A stretch of DNA of 64,000 bases from Curvibacter sp. AEP1-3 (lineage in GTDB: Bacteria > Pseudomonadota > Gammaproteobacteria > Burkholderiales > Burkholderiaceae_C). Shown one piece after another: positions 8,700-18,953 of the stretch. The number at the start of each line of letters is the position of its first letter. The stretch's first letter is position 1. The stretch is taken from NCBI RefSeq assembly GCF_002163715.1, contig NZ_CP015698.1, positions 2,582,201 through 2,646,200 of the forward strand, read 5' to 3'. Below the pieces are notes generated by a model. That model did no database searches. It had not been told where the DNA came from and was given only the letters and a program-made list of their open reading frames with translations. The position numbers and the translations under genes are program-made.

Positions 8700-9713
8700 T
8701 CAGGGCTGGCGCACGATCACTGGCTGGATGTTGAAAAGGTGTGCACTGCCGGGCTCCACACCGACCTTGACCCAGTGCAGGCTGGGGCTGCCGAATGTTT
8801 GCAAACGGGTCAGATTGGGCAATAGCTTGCTGGGGCTGTACAGGGGCTTGTCCACTTTGAAGAAGTGGGTGTCTCCATGCACAAACAGCACCTGGCCTTT
8901 GTAACTTTCGGTTTGCTTCACGACCGCAGCCATAAAGTTGCGGTAGCCGCTGAACTGGGGCAACTCGCTTTCGTCGGTCTCTTCGGTCTCAGGCCAGTCA
9001 AAGCCGGGGTCGGCCTGGATGACCAGCACCACGCCTTCGGCCTTGTCTGCCTTGGCCTTGGCGAAGGTGGAATCCAGCCACTGGATGTTGGCGGCATCAC
9101 GTTCCAGATATTCCGCATTCGAGGCATCGCACTGCGCAGCATTGCGGGCGCTCTTGGCCGTGCACTCCTTGGCGCTCATGATCACGTTGTTGTTGCTGCC
9201 GGGCACGTTGATGCCGGCAAACACCACGGGGCCGTAGCTGAAGCGGGTGTTTTCGACGTATTTCTCACCGAGCTTGCCCTGGTGCTCCAAGGGCAGCGTA
9301 GCCTGACCCAAGCTCGCAGCTGAAGGGAACATCACCTTGCGCAGGTGAGCCAAGCGCTCGAGTGCATCAAATCCGCCGTTATTGGTGCGGTGGCAATCGG
9401 TCCACTCGTTGTCTCCGGGCACATAGACCACGGGCTTCTTCATGCTGCCGAACATCTTGAGGGCATCGACGTAGATGTCGTCGGTGCATTTGGAGCTGCC
9501 GTCCTTGATGTCGCCGTCATACACGGAGAACGCAATGTCCGAGGCGTTGATGCTGTTCAGCACTGCGGGCAGCTTGCTGTCGTCTCCGGCTTTTTTGTAG
9601 GGCATGTCACCCCACAAACCGAAGCTGTAGCTGTTGTTGGGAGTACCGGGCGCAGTGGCGCAGGCAGTCAGGCTGGCAGCAATCGCCAGAGCGCTTAAGA
9701 GACGGATAGACAT
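8700..9713 (-). CDS. Lipoprotein with calcineurin-like metallophosphoesterase fold
   Basis: The 337-residue product has a lipoprotein signal (lipobox LTAC, lipidated Cys18). Motifs resemble the metallophosphoesterase set: GLWGDMPY, YDGDIKDGSS, VPGDNEWTDC and near the end FVHGDTHFF. It probably hydrolyses a phosphoester in the periplasm; the substrate is not evident. ATG at 9713 begins the signal peptide; longer in-frame extensions lack one. It is monocistronic and transcribed towards the lysR gene, with only about 70 bases between them. Confidence 0.75.
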   Translation of the reverse strand: MSIRLLSALAIAASLTACATAPGTPNNSYSFGLWGDMPYKKAGDDSKLPAVLNSINASDIAFSVYDGDIKDGSSKCTDDIYVDALKMFGSMKKPVVYVPGDNEWTDCHRTNNGGFDALERLAHLRKVMFPSAASLGQATLPLEHQGKLGEKYVENTRFSYGPVVFAGINVPGSNNNVIMSAKECTAKSARNAAQCDASNAEYLERDAANIQWLDSTFAKAKADKAEGVVLVIQADPGFDWPETEETDESELPQFSGYRNFMAAVVKQTESYKGQVLFVHGDTHFFKVDKPLYSPSKLLPNLTRLQTFGSPSLHWVKVGVEPGSAHLFNIQPVIVRQP

Positions 9714-9919
9714 GGAGAACTCCGGAAAAGAGGGACTAGGCAGGGCGCTGCGGCACGCGGCCGCACGGCACTTGCTCAATGTCCGCGCTTTGCGTGACAA
9801 CGGTGTGACAGACGCAAGACAAGTTGCGCCCCAAAACCGTGACAGCACGCACCATCGCTGCACCCCAAGCCGGTGCAAGGCGGCCGACAAACGGGCGGTT
9901 TTATGGTGCAAACCCCTAG

Positions 9920-9948
9920 TTACAGCGTGGCACGTGGATTGCTAGCAT
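9920..9948 (+). promoter_or_regulatory. Candidate promoter of the pyrimidine degradation operon
   Basis: TTACAG (9920-9925), 17-base spacer, TAGCAT (9943-9948). The boxes are moderate, but the predicted transcription start falls just before the RutR-like operator, as expected for a repressed promoter. Confidence 0.45.
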
Positions 9949-9960
9949 GCACACCATGAC

Positions 9961-9976
9961 TTGACCAAACGGTCAG
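9961..9976. promoter_or_regulatory. RutR-like operator before preT
   Basis: TTGACCAAACGGTCAG matches the Escherichia coli RutR consensus TTGACCAnnTGGTCAA at 12 of 14 defined positions and contains the perfect inverted repeat TGACC-AAAC-GGTCA. RutR is a TetR-family regulator that senses uracil and thymine, the substrates of the operon that starts 20 bases downstream. The regulator gene is not in this window. Confidence 0.65.
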
Positions 9977-9996
9977 TTTTTTAAGGAGTTGCCAGC

Positions 9997-11349
9997 GTGT
10001 CCACCCCCTCTTCTTCTCCCGCCGACGTTCGTGCAGGCCGCCTCGCCACCGAGGAATACGCCAAACGCTTTGCCGACGCCACCCCGCGCTTCACGGCGTC
10101 GCAAGCCCTGCTGGAAGCCGAGCGCTGCCTGTATTGCTATGACGCCCCCTGCGCTACCGCCTGCCCCACCAGCATTGATGTGCCGTCTTTCATCAAGCGC
10201 ATTGCCGATGGCAACCTGCGTGGCTCGGCCCAGACCATTCTGGACAGCAACCCCTTGGGCGGCATGTGTGCCCGCGTCTGCCCCACCGAGAACCTGTGCG
10301 AAGCCGTCTGCGTGCGCAACACCCAGGAAGACCGGCCTGTGGCTATTGGCCGCCTGCAGCGCCACGCCGTCGACGCGTTGATGGAAAGCGCCAAGCCCCA
10401 GGTCTTTACCCGCGCTCCCGCCACCGGCAAAAAGGTGGCTGTGGTGGGCGCAGGGCCTGCAGGCTTGGCCTGTGCCTACACCCTGGCCCGCCAAGGCCAT
10501 GACGTCGTGGTGTTTGACGCCAAGCCCAAAGCAGGCGGCCTGAACGAATATGGTTTGGCCAGCTACAAAACACCGGATGACTTTGCCCAACGCGAAGTCC
10601 AGTGGCTGCTGAGCATCGGTGGCATCACCATCCAGAACAACTGGAAGCTGGACACCGTGGCGCAACTCGAAGCCCTGCGCAAAGACTACGCGGCCGTATT
10701 CCTCGGCATGGGTCTGTCCACCACCCAGCAACTGGGCGTGCCCGGCGACAGCTTGAACGGTGTGCAGGATGCGGTGGACTTTATCGCCACCTTGCGCCAG
10801 ACCCAAGACCTCTCCACCTTGCCGGTAGGCCGCCGTGTGGTGGTCATCGGTGGCGGCATGACTGCGGTGGACGCCGCGGTGCAAAGCAAGCTGCTGGGCG
10901 CCGAAGAGGTGCACATCGTTTACCGCCGCGGACAGGAGAGCATGTCCGCATCCACCGCCGAGCAGGAATGGGCGCAGACCAACGGCGTGACCATCCACCA
11001 CTGGCTGGCTCCGGTCGAAGTGATTGGCGAAGCCGGTCACGCCACCGGCGTGACCTTCGCGCGCCAAGCCATGGTCAACGGAAAGCTGAGCGCTACCGGT
11101 GGCACCACCACCTTGGCAGCCGACATGGTGCTCAAGGCCATCGGCCAGAAGCTGGGCAACCCGGTATTGGCCGAGAGCGGCCTGACCCTGAAGGACGGCC
11201 GCATCGCCACCGATGAAGCCGGCACCACCAACTTGAAAGGCGTGTGGGCCGGCGGCGACTGCCGTGCCGGCGGTCTGGACCTGACGGTCGAAGCCGTGGA
11301 ACACGGCAAGCAGTCCGCCCACGCTATTCACGCCTTCATCACTGCCTAA
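9997..11349 (+). CDS. preT: NAD-dependent dihydropyrimidine dehydrogenase, subunit PreT
   Basis: This 450-residue subunit resembles the small subunit of glutamate synthase. It has two N-terminal cysteine clusters for iron-sulfur centres (Cys44, 47, 52, 56 and Cys91, 95, 101, 105), then a first dinucleotide-binding motif VAVVGAGPAGLACA (about 147-160) and a second VVVIGGGMTAVDAA. It passes electrons from NADH to PreA, which reduces uracil and thymine (or runs the reverse). The start is GTG at 9997 with AAGGAG shortly upstream. preA follows after 28 bases. Confidence 0.92.
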   Translation: MSTPSSSPADVRAGRLATEEYAKRFADATPRFTASQALLEAERCLYCYDAPCATACPTSIDVPSFIKRIADGNLRGSAQTILDSNPLGGMCARVCPTENLCEAVCVRNTQEDRPVAIGRLQRHAVDALMESAKPQVFTRAPATGKKVAVVGAGPAGLACAYTLARQGHDVVVFDAKPKAGGLNEYGLASYKTPDDFAQREVQWLLSIGGITIQNNWKLDTVAQLEALRKDYAAVFLGMGLSTTQQLGVPGDSLNGVQDAVDFIATLRQTQDLSTLPVGRRVVVIGGGMTAVDAAVQSKLLGAEEVHIVYRRGQESMSASTAEQEWAQTNGVTIHHWLAPVEVIGEAGHATGVTFARQAMVNGKLSATGGTTTLAADMVLKAIGQKLGNPVLAESGLTLKDGRIATDEAGTTNLKGVWAGGDCRAGGLDLTVEAVEHGKQSAHAIHAFITA

Positions 11350-11377
11350 CGGGCGCCACGCATTCCGGAGAAACACC

Positions 11378-12685
11378 ATGGCCAATTTAGAAACCACCTT
11401 TGCCGGCGTCAAAAGCCCCAACCCCTTCTGGCTCGCCTCTGCACCGCCTACCGACAAGGCCTACAACGTCAACCGCGCCTTCGAGGCGGGCTGGGGCGGC
11501 GTAGTCTGGAAGACCCTGGGCGAAGCCGGCCCACCGGTTGTCAACGTGAACGGCCCCCGCTACGGCGCATTGCTGTCCGCTGACCGCCGGCTCAACGGCT
11601 TTAACAACATTGAACTGATCACCGACCGCGATCTGGAGTTGAACCTGCGCGAAATCACCGAAGTGAAGCGCAACTGGCAGGACCGCGCCATGGTCGTCTC
11701 GCTCATGGTGCCCTGCCAGGAAGAAAGCTGGAAGGCCATCCTGCCCCGCGTGGAAGACACCGGCGCCGACGCCATCGAACTCAACTTCGGCTGCCCGCAT
11801 GGCATGAGCGAGCGTGGCATGGGCGCTGCCGTCGGCCAGGTGCCCGAGTACATCCAGATGGTGACCGAATGGTGCAAGCAATACAGCAAGCTGCCCGTCA
11901 TCGTGAAGCTCACGCCCAACATCACAGACATCCGCAAACCCGCCCAAGCCGCCAAGCGCGGGGGTGCCGACGCGGTGAGTTTGATCAACACCATCAACTC
12001 CATCATGGGTGTGGACCCCTACACCCTGACCATGTCGCCCTCCACCGGCGGCAAGGGCAGCCACGGGGGCTATTGCGGCCCGGCCGTGAAGCCGATTGCG
12101 CTGAACATGGTGGCCGAGATCGCCCGTGACCCCGAAACCGCCGGCCTGCCCATTAGCGGTATTGGCGGCATCGGCACCTGGCGGGATGCACTGGACTTCA
12201 TTGCACTGGGATCCGGTACGGTGCAGGTGTGTACTGCGGCCATGGTGTACGGCTTCAAGATCGTGCAGGAAATGGAAAGCGGTCTGTCGAACTACATGGA
12301 CGAAATGGGCTTCAAGAGTGTGGGCGAGATCGTGGGCAAAGCCGTGCCCACCGTGTCGGACTGGCGCTACCTGAACCTGAACCACGTGAGCAAGGCTGTC
12401 ATTAACCAGGACAGTTGCATCCAGTGCGGCCGCTGCCACATTGCCTGCGAAGACACCAGCCACCAGGCCATTACCTTCGAGAAGGACGGCAAGCGCCACT
12501 TCGAGGTGAAGGAAGACGAATGCGTGGGCTGCAACCTGTGCGTGACGGTGTGCCCCGTGCCGGACACCATCAGCATGCGCGATCTGGCAGTCGGTGAGAT
12601 GGACCTGCGCACCGGCAAGCCGGTGAGTGGCGTTCACGCCGACTGGACCACCCATCCCAACAACCCCATGCGGGTCAATGCCTGA
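11378..12685 (+). CDS. preA: NAD-dependent dihydropyrimidine dehydrogenase, subunit PreA
   Basis: This 435-residue protein combines a dihydroorotate-dehydrogenase-like FMN barrel (NLETTFAGVKSPNPFWLASA at the start, GCPHGMSERGMG, ISGIGGIGTWRDALDFI) with a C-terminal pair of 4Fe-4S clusters (CIQCGRCHIAC and CVGCNLCVTVCP). It carries the pyrimidine-reducing site of the PreTA enzyme, the first step of the reductive pyrimidine pathway. GGAGAA precedes the ATG. Confidence 0.94.
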   Translation: MANLETTFAGVKSPNPFWLASAPPTDKAYNVNRAFEAGWGGVVWKTLGEAGPPVVNVNGPRYGALLSADRRLNGFNNIELITDRDLELNLREITEVKRNWQDRAMVVSLMVPCQEESWKAILPRVEDTGADAIELNFGCPHGMSERGMGAAVGQVPEYIQMVTEWCKQYSKLPVIVKLTPNITDIRKPAQAAKRGGADAVSLINTINSIMGVDPYTLTMSPSTGGKGSHGGYCGPAVKPIALNMVAEIARDPETAGLPISGIGGIGTWRDALDFIALGSGTVQVCTAAMVYGFKIVQEMESGLSNYMDEMGFKSVGEIVGKAVPTVSDWRYLNLNHVSKAVINQDSCIQCGRCHIACEDTSHQAITFEKDGKRHFEVKEDECVGCNLCVTVCPVPDTISMRDLAVGEMDLRTGKPVSGVHADWTTHPNNPMRVNA

Positions 12686-12715
12686 ACGGACTTGTAAGGG
12701 CGGCACTTAGGCATG

Positions 12716-14216
<1,501 letters not shown>

Positions 14217-14226
14217 AGGAAGCACC

Positions 14227-15498
14227 ATGACTACCGACACCCACATCGACACCGTGCTCGACATCTCCAACATCCGCATCAACGGCGATCGCCTCTGGGC
14301 CTCGCTGATGGAGCTGGCACAAATCGGCGCCACACCCAAAGGTGGAGTTTGCCGCTTGACGCTGACCGACCTAGACAAACAAGGCCGCGACTTGGTCACC
14401 CGCTGGGCGCGCGAAGCCGGCATGTCCGTCACCATCGACAAAATCGGCAACGGCTTCATGCGCCGGCCCGGCCGCAACAACAGCCTGCCGCCCATCATGA
14501 CCGGCAGCCACATCGACACCCAGCCCACGGGCGGCAAGTTCGATGGCAACTACGGGGTGCTGGCCGGCATCGAGGTGGTCCGTACATTGAATGATTTAGG
14601 CATTGAGACCGAAGCGCCGATCGAAGTGGCCTTCTGGACCAACGAAGAAGGCTCGCGCTTTGTGCCGGTGATGATGGGCTCGGGCGTGTTTGCCAAAGCC
14701 TTCACGCTGGAGCATGCCTATGCCGCGACCGACACCGAAGGCAAGAGCGTCAAGGGTGAGTTGGAGCGCATCGGCTACATCGGTGACCAGGAGCCCGGCG
14801 ACCACCCCATAGGCGCGTACTTCGAGACCCATATCGAGCAAGGCCCGGTGTTAGAAGACAACGACGTGACCATTGGCGTGGTGAGCGGCGTGCTGGGCAT
14901 CCGCTGGTTTGATTGCACCGTGACCGGCATGGAAGCCCACGCCGGGCCCACACCCATGGCGCTACGCAAGGACTCGCTCTTGGCCGCCACGCGCATCATG
15001 CAAGACGTAGTGGCCGCCGCCCACCGTCACCCGCCGCATGGCCGCGGCACTGTGGGCATGGTGCAGGTGTTCCCCAACAGCCGCAATGTGATCCCCGGCC
15101 GCGTGAAGTTCAGTATCGACCTGCGCAACAGCACCGACGCGTTGGTGGACCAGATGGCAGACGAGGTGAAAGCCTGTGCTGCCAAGGTGGCGCAAGAGCA
15201 CGGCGTGGACGTGAAGATTGAAATGGTGTCCAGCTACAACGCGATTGCATTCCATGACGACTGCGTAGAGGCCGTAGGCCGCGCCGCCAAAAAGCTGGGC
15301 TACTCCAACATGCCTGCTGTGTCAGGCGCGGGTCACGACGCGGTGTACATGGCCAAGCTCGCCCCCAGCGGCATGATCTTCATCCCCTGCAAAGACGGCA
15401 TCAGCCACAACGAGATTGAAGACGCCAAGCCCGAGCACATCACTGCCGGGTGCAATGTGTTGTTGCATGCGATGTTGGAGAGGGCGAAGGTGGTTTGA
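14227..15498 (+). CDS. N-carbamoyl-beta-alanine amidohydrolase (M20 family, Zn-dependent)
   Basis: This 423-residue M20/M28-type hydrolase shows the family motifs GSHIDTQPTGGKFDGNYGVL, FWTNEEGSRF, FETHIEQGPVLE and, near the end, SGAGHDAVYMA. In this operon it should release beta-alanine or 3-aminoisobutyrate, ammonia and CO2 from the HydA product, completing the pathway. The start at 14227 (MTTDTHIDTVLD) follows AAGGAAG; an upstream in-frame extension lies inside hydA and is rejected. Relatives hydrolyse allantoate or N-carbamoyl-L-amino acids, so specificity is taken from context. Confidence 0.9.
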   Translation: MTTDTHIDTVLDISNIRINGDRLWASLMELAQIGATPKGGVCRLTLTDLDKQGRDLVTRWAREAGMSVTIDKIGNGFMRRPGRNNSLPPIMTGSHIDTQPTGGKFDGNYGVLAGIEVVRTLNDLGIETEAPIEVAFWTNEEGSRFVPVMMGSGVFAKAFTLEHAYAATDTEGKSVKGELERIGYIGDQEPGDHPIGAYFETHIEQGPVLEDNDVTIGVVSGVLGIRWFDCTVTGMEAHAGPTPMALRKDSLLAATRIMQDVVAAAHRHPPHGRGTVGMVQVFPNSRNVIPGRVKFSIDLRNSTDALVDQMADEVKACAAKVAQEHGVDVKIEMVSSYNAIAFHDDCVEAVGRAAKKLGYSNMPAVSGAGHDAVYMAKLAPSGMIFIPCKDGISHNEIEDAKPEHITAGCNVLLHAMLERAKVV

Positions 15499-15551
15499 CC
15501 GCTAACCGGACCTAAAACCGAACTCACGGGCGCTAGGGGCAAATCGGCCTC

Positions 15552-15600
15552 TAGTGCCCGTATTCATTGCGCAAGCAGCTATCCATTCGATAGCAATTAG
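15552..15600. repeat. Dispersed palindromic repeat after the pyrimidine operon
   Basis: TAGTGCCCGTATTCATTGCG and CAAGCAGCTATCC followed by GATAGCAATTAG is a well-preserved copy of the family repeat, lying between the amidohydrolase and the Sel1-repeat gene (both end here). Confidence 0.65.
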
Positions 15601-15617
15601 CGGATCTGCAATGGAAT

Positions 15618-16892
15618 TTAGAGACATAGCATTTCCAGCTTAGACACGCTTGGGAGAGTGGCTTGCCGCACATTTGGTTTCCACCTGTTGACCTCTTCCT
15701 CGATCTTAGGAATATCTTGTACAAGCTTATCCGTCCAAAATTCAGGAGCTGCCAAAGCACCACCTTTTCTCCCCCCTCTTGAAGCTAAAGTCCACCAGAA
15801 ATAGGCTGTATTGACATTGCGAGTGACGCCCAATCCGTCCACATAAAGGCGGGCAAGCTCGTATTGAGCTTCAACATTTCCCTGTTCAGCAGCACGTTGG
15901 TACCAGTGTGCTGCCTGACCGTAGTCTTGCGGCACACCTTTCGCACTCGCGAACATGTGTCCTAATCGAAACTGAGCATCGTCCGACCCCAGTTCCGCTA
16001 TGTGCATCGTCCACGAGAACATTTTGGCCTCACGAGCTTCGGTCGGAAGGCCGGTGCCTATCAAAAATGAAACGTTCACCATCTCAACGGTCGCTCGTCG
16101 AAAATCCTGCTTAGCCGAGCTTCGAAACCATTGCACAGCGCGATCTTGATCTGGCTCTATACCCTTTGCACCCAATGCCAAAATCTTGCCCACGTCCATC
16201 ATTGCCCGAGTGTGACCTTGTCGGGCAGCCCTAGTCATCCATTTAAGGCCAAGCTCCTCATCACGCTCACCATAAGGAGCGTCGAAATACAGCCGACCCA
16301 TTTGATACTGCGCCAAAGCACTTCCGGCTTCTGCAAACGGCAAGTAATCTGCAATCGTCGCGCGACCTTGAGTGGCTGGTAGCGAGCTCCCTGCCGCTGC
16401 GATGGAAGTTAATGTTTTTTCTCGATTGGAGAGTGTTCGAAATCTCCAGTTCGATGCCTCATATCGATCTTTAGGAACTCCAATACCTTCCGTGTACATC
16501 AATTGAAGGCGAGCTTGCGCCTCAACACTCCCTTGCTCAGCCGCGCTCAAAAGCCACTTGCCGGCGTTGATCGGGTCTTTGTCAACACCAACTCCATCAA
16601 AGAGCAAAACGCCCAGCCTCAATTGGGCGCCCCGGTGTCCTTGCTCTGCACTGCGTTGCAACATCTGAACAGCGTCTCTCATATAGAGGTTAGGGCCCTG
16701 AGATTGCCTCAGCCCCACAACGAACTGAGCGGCACTATCGCCAGTATTTGCCATTAGGAACAGCATCTCTGGGGTAGGGCAAGTCTTCAGGGCGCTGGCA
16801 TCCTCTGCAACGCTAAACCCTCCATAACTCAAGAGCAGTAACGCAATTAATTTGAGTCTCAGTGTTGTCTTTGCTGCTTTCCCATCATTCAT
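15618..16892 (-). CDS. Exported Sel1-repeat protein
   Basis: The 424-residue product starts with a Sec-type signal (hydrophobic LIALLLLSYGGFSVA, about residues 15-29) and then carries a series of Sel1-like repeats of about 36 residues, for example SAEQGHRGAQLRLGVLLFDG, SAAEQGSVEAQARLQLMYTE and RAAEQGNVEAQYELARLYVD. Such alpha-solenoids act as protein-protein scaffolds; no partner is evident. Base composition is visibly AT-richer than its neighbours, and the flanking 207-base gap is too, which suggests a later acquisition. The final residues MLCL leave a near-terminal cysteine. Confidence 0.82.
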   Translation of the reverse strand: MNDGKAAKTTLRLKLIALLLLSYGGFSVAEDASALKTCPTPEMLFLMANTGDSAAQFVVGLRQSQGPNLYMRDAVQMLQRSAEQGHRGAQLRLGVLLFDGVGVDKDPINAGKWLLSAAEQGSVEAQARLQLMYTEGIGVPKDRYEASNWRFRTLSNREKTLTSIAAAGSSLPATQGRATIADYLPFAEAGSALAQYQMGRLYFDAPYGERDEELGLKWMTRAARQGHTRAMMDVGKILALGAKGIEPDQDRAVQWFRSSAKQDFRRATVEMVNVSFLIGTGLPTEAREAKMFSWTMHIAELGSDDAQFRLGHMFASAKGVPQDYGQAAHWYQRAAEQGNVEAQYELARLYVDGLGVTRNVNTAYFWWTLASRGGRKGGALAAPEFWTDKLVQDIPKIEEEVNRWKPNVRQATLPSVSKLEMLCL

Positions 16893-17099
16893 TTATGGAT
16901 ACCCTCTTAGTTAACGTTGCCGCGAATAATCTTAAGAAAACGCCTCATTCTTTGCGCCCGCCTTTTGACTAAACATCAATAGAGGTTGCCAGTACAGACA
17001 GCAAACTGACGCAAATTCGCATTCACAAAACTATCAAGCAATCGTTCAAGTCAAGTTCAATCAACTTTTCCATCGAAAGAAGCGGCGTCTAATCCGAGC

Positions 17100-17444
17100 T
17101 CAAGCTGTCGGTGCCTTGAATGCAAACGCAAAGAACGCAGCGCCCCCCAGGCATACAAACGCGGCTACATAGTTCCAGGCAAACTTCTCTTTCAGCACCA
17201 GCACCGCAAAGCCGACGAAGACGCTAAGTGTCACGACCTCTTGGAGGATCTTGAGCTGAAAGCCAGAGAACACGCCGTAGCCCAAGCGGTTAGCCGGTAC
17301 CGCAAGGCAGTACTCAAAAAACGCGATGCCCCAAGACACCAGAATCACGCGCCACAGCGGCCAGTCGTGGCCGAATTTGAGATGGCCGTACCAAGCAAAC
17401 GTCATGAATACATTGGACGCAACGAGGAGAAGAAATGTGCTCAT
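17100..17444 (-). CDS. DMT-superfamily small membrane protein (DUF486)
   Basis: This 114-residue protein has four hydrophobic segments and the pattern of the DUF486 family (NVFMTFAWYGHLKF, AFFEYCLAVPANRLGYG, FQLKILQEVVTLSVF). The family belongs to the drug/metabolite transporter superfamily and has no known substrate. ATG at 17444 starts the first membrane segment; a longer in-frame extension to 17720 has no coding character. It is divergent from the DUF2127 gene. Confidence 0.82.
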   Translation of the reverse strand: MSTFLLLVASNVFMTFAWYGHLKFGHDWPLWRVILVSWGIAFFEYCLAVPANRLGYGVFSGFQLKILQEVVTLSVFVGFAVLVLKEKFAWNYVAAFVCLGGAAFFAFAFKAPTA

Positions 17445-17551
17445 GCGGCATTGTCTCTGAGTAAGGCAAATAAACAGATCACACCACCGACCCTTGCCAT
17501 GCACCACCCCTCCCCTGTCCGTCGCCTTGCAGGCCCCTGCGCGGGCTGGGT

Positions 17552-18016
17552 ATGGTGAACAACAAAGCCTTGCTGTCCATCGCCCTGTTTGAAGTGCTGA
17601 AGGGGATGGCTGCTCTCGCTGCGAGCGTGGGGCTCTTGAGCCTGGCGCACCACGACGTGCAAGCCTTGGCTTACGCGCTATTGGGGCACTTCCATGTGGA
17701 CCCGGAGTCGCACTTTCCACGCATGCTGCTGGACGACATCCGCGCGCTACAGAACGCCGATATCCGGCTGGTGGTGCTGCTTGCGTGGGCCTACGCGGCC
17801 CTGCGGCTGACCGAGGGCTACGGCCTGTGGCGCGAAAGGGTCTGGGCAGAGTGGCTGGCGGCAGTTTCTGGCGCGGTGTATGTTCCGCTGGAGCTGAGCC
17901 ATCTGGTGGTGCACCCCACCGTCATGAACGTGGTCATTCTGGGGGTGAATGTCGCAGTCGTGGCCTACATGGTGGTCCGGCTCCGACGTCGGCGAAGCGC
18001 TCGCGCCCCGACCTGA
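17552..18016 (+). CDS. DUF2127 family membrane protein
   Basis: The 154-residue product has several membrane segments and the family start ALLSIALFEVLKGMAALAAS, with RLTEGYGLWRERVWAEWLA in the middle. Function is unknown. It is transcribed divergently from the DUF486 gene and ends about 80 bases before the glutathione transferase gene. Confidence 0.8.
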   Translation: MVNNKALLSIALFEVLKGMAALAASVGLLSLAHHDVQALAYALLGHFHVDPESHFPRMLLDDIRALQNADIRLVVLLAWAYAALRLTEGYGLWRERVWAEWLAAVSGAVYVPLELSHLVVHPTVMNVVILGVNVAVVAYMVVRLRRRRSARAPT

Positions 18017-18095
18017 AGCATCCCTGCTGCGGCAAGCGTTGGGTTTCACGAATATCATGGAATGCGATAGCAACCCGACATTTCCGGAACCCCAC

Positions 18096-18953
18096 ATGAC
18101 CGACTCCTCCCCCTACGTGCCTCCCAAAGTTTGGACCTGGGACAAAGACAATGGCGGCGCGTTCGCCAGCATCAACCGCCCGATTGCCGGCCCCACGCAT
18201 AACAAAGAATTGCCTGTGGGAAAGCACGCGCTGCAGCTGTATTCGTTGGGCACGCCCAATGGCGTCAAAGTGACCATCCTGCTCGAAGAGCTGCTGGCCC
18301 TCGGCCACACGGGTGCCGAGTACGACGCGTGGCTGATCAACATCCGCGATGGCGACCAGTTCGGCTCCGGCTTTGTGGACGTGAACCCCAACTCCAAGAT
18401 CCCCGCCTTGCTGGACCGCAGCGGGCCCGAGCCCTTGCGCGTGTTTGAGTCGGGCTCCATCCTGCTGTACCTGGCTGAAAAGTTCGGCGCCTTTGTGCCC
18501 AAAGACATTGCAGGCCGCACCGAGACGCTGAACTGGCTCTTCTGGCAGATGGGCAGTGCGCCCTACCTGGGTGGCGGTTTCGGGCACTTTTATGCCTACG
18601 CGCCCACCAAGATCGAATACGCCATAGACCGCTTCGCCATGGAAGTGAAGCGCGAACTCGATGTGCTGGACCGGCGCCTGGCCGACCACGAATACCTGGC
18701 GGGCAGCGCGTACACCATTGCAGACATGGCGGTCTTCCCCTGGTACGGCGGGCTGGTCAAGGGCTGGGCTTACGGCGCTGCCGAGTTCTTGAGCGTGCAC
18801 GAGTACCAACACGTGATGCGCTGGGCAGACCAGCTCCACGCCCGCCCGGCCGTGAAGCGCGGCCGCATGGTGAACAAGGTGACCGGCGAACCTTCAGAGC
18901 AAGTGCGCGAGCGCCACGACGCCAGCGACTTCGACGGCAAGACCTTGGCCTAG
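18096..18953 (+). CDS. yghU: YghU-type glutathione S-transferase / disulfide-bond oxidoreductase
   Basis: This 285-residue protein is close to the length of E. coli YghU and shares its signatures: WTWDKDNGGAFASINRPIAG at the N-terminus, LYSLGTPNGVKVTILLEEL in the thioredoxin domain, VNPNSKIPALLD, and the helical domain with YTIADMAVFPWYGGLV. Such enzymes bind two glutathione molecules and reduce disulfides or organic peroxides in the cytoplasm. The start at 18096 (MTDSSPYVPP) is preferred over in-frame upstream starts by length and similarity. Its TAG stop overlaps the stop of the convergent deaminase gene. Confidence 0.9.
   Translation: MTDSSPYVPPKVWTWDKDNGGAFASINRPIAGPTHNKELPVGKHALQLYSLGTPNGVKVTILLEELLALGHTGAEYDAWLINIRDGDQFGSGFVDVNPNSKIPALLDRSGPEPLRVFESGSILLYLAEKFGAFVPKDIAGRTETLNWLFWQMGSAPYLGGGFGHFYAYAPTKIEYAIDRFAMEVKRELDVLDRRLADHEYLAGSAYTIADMAVFPWYGGLVKGWAYGAAEFLSVHEYQHVMRWADQLHARPAVKRGRMVNKVTGEPSEQVRERHDASDFDGKTLA

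Noticed and set aside
9973..11457. 494-codon minus frame opposite preT
   Set aside because: preT has two Fe-S clusters and two nucleotide-binding motifs in the + frame; the minus frame is a shadow.
11387..12706. 439-codon minus frame opposite preA
   Set aside because: No motif; preA on the + strand is complete with ferredoxin domain.
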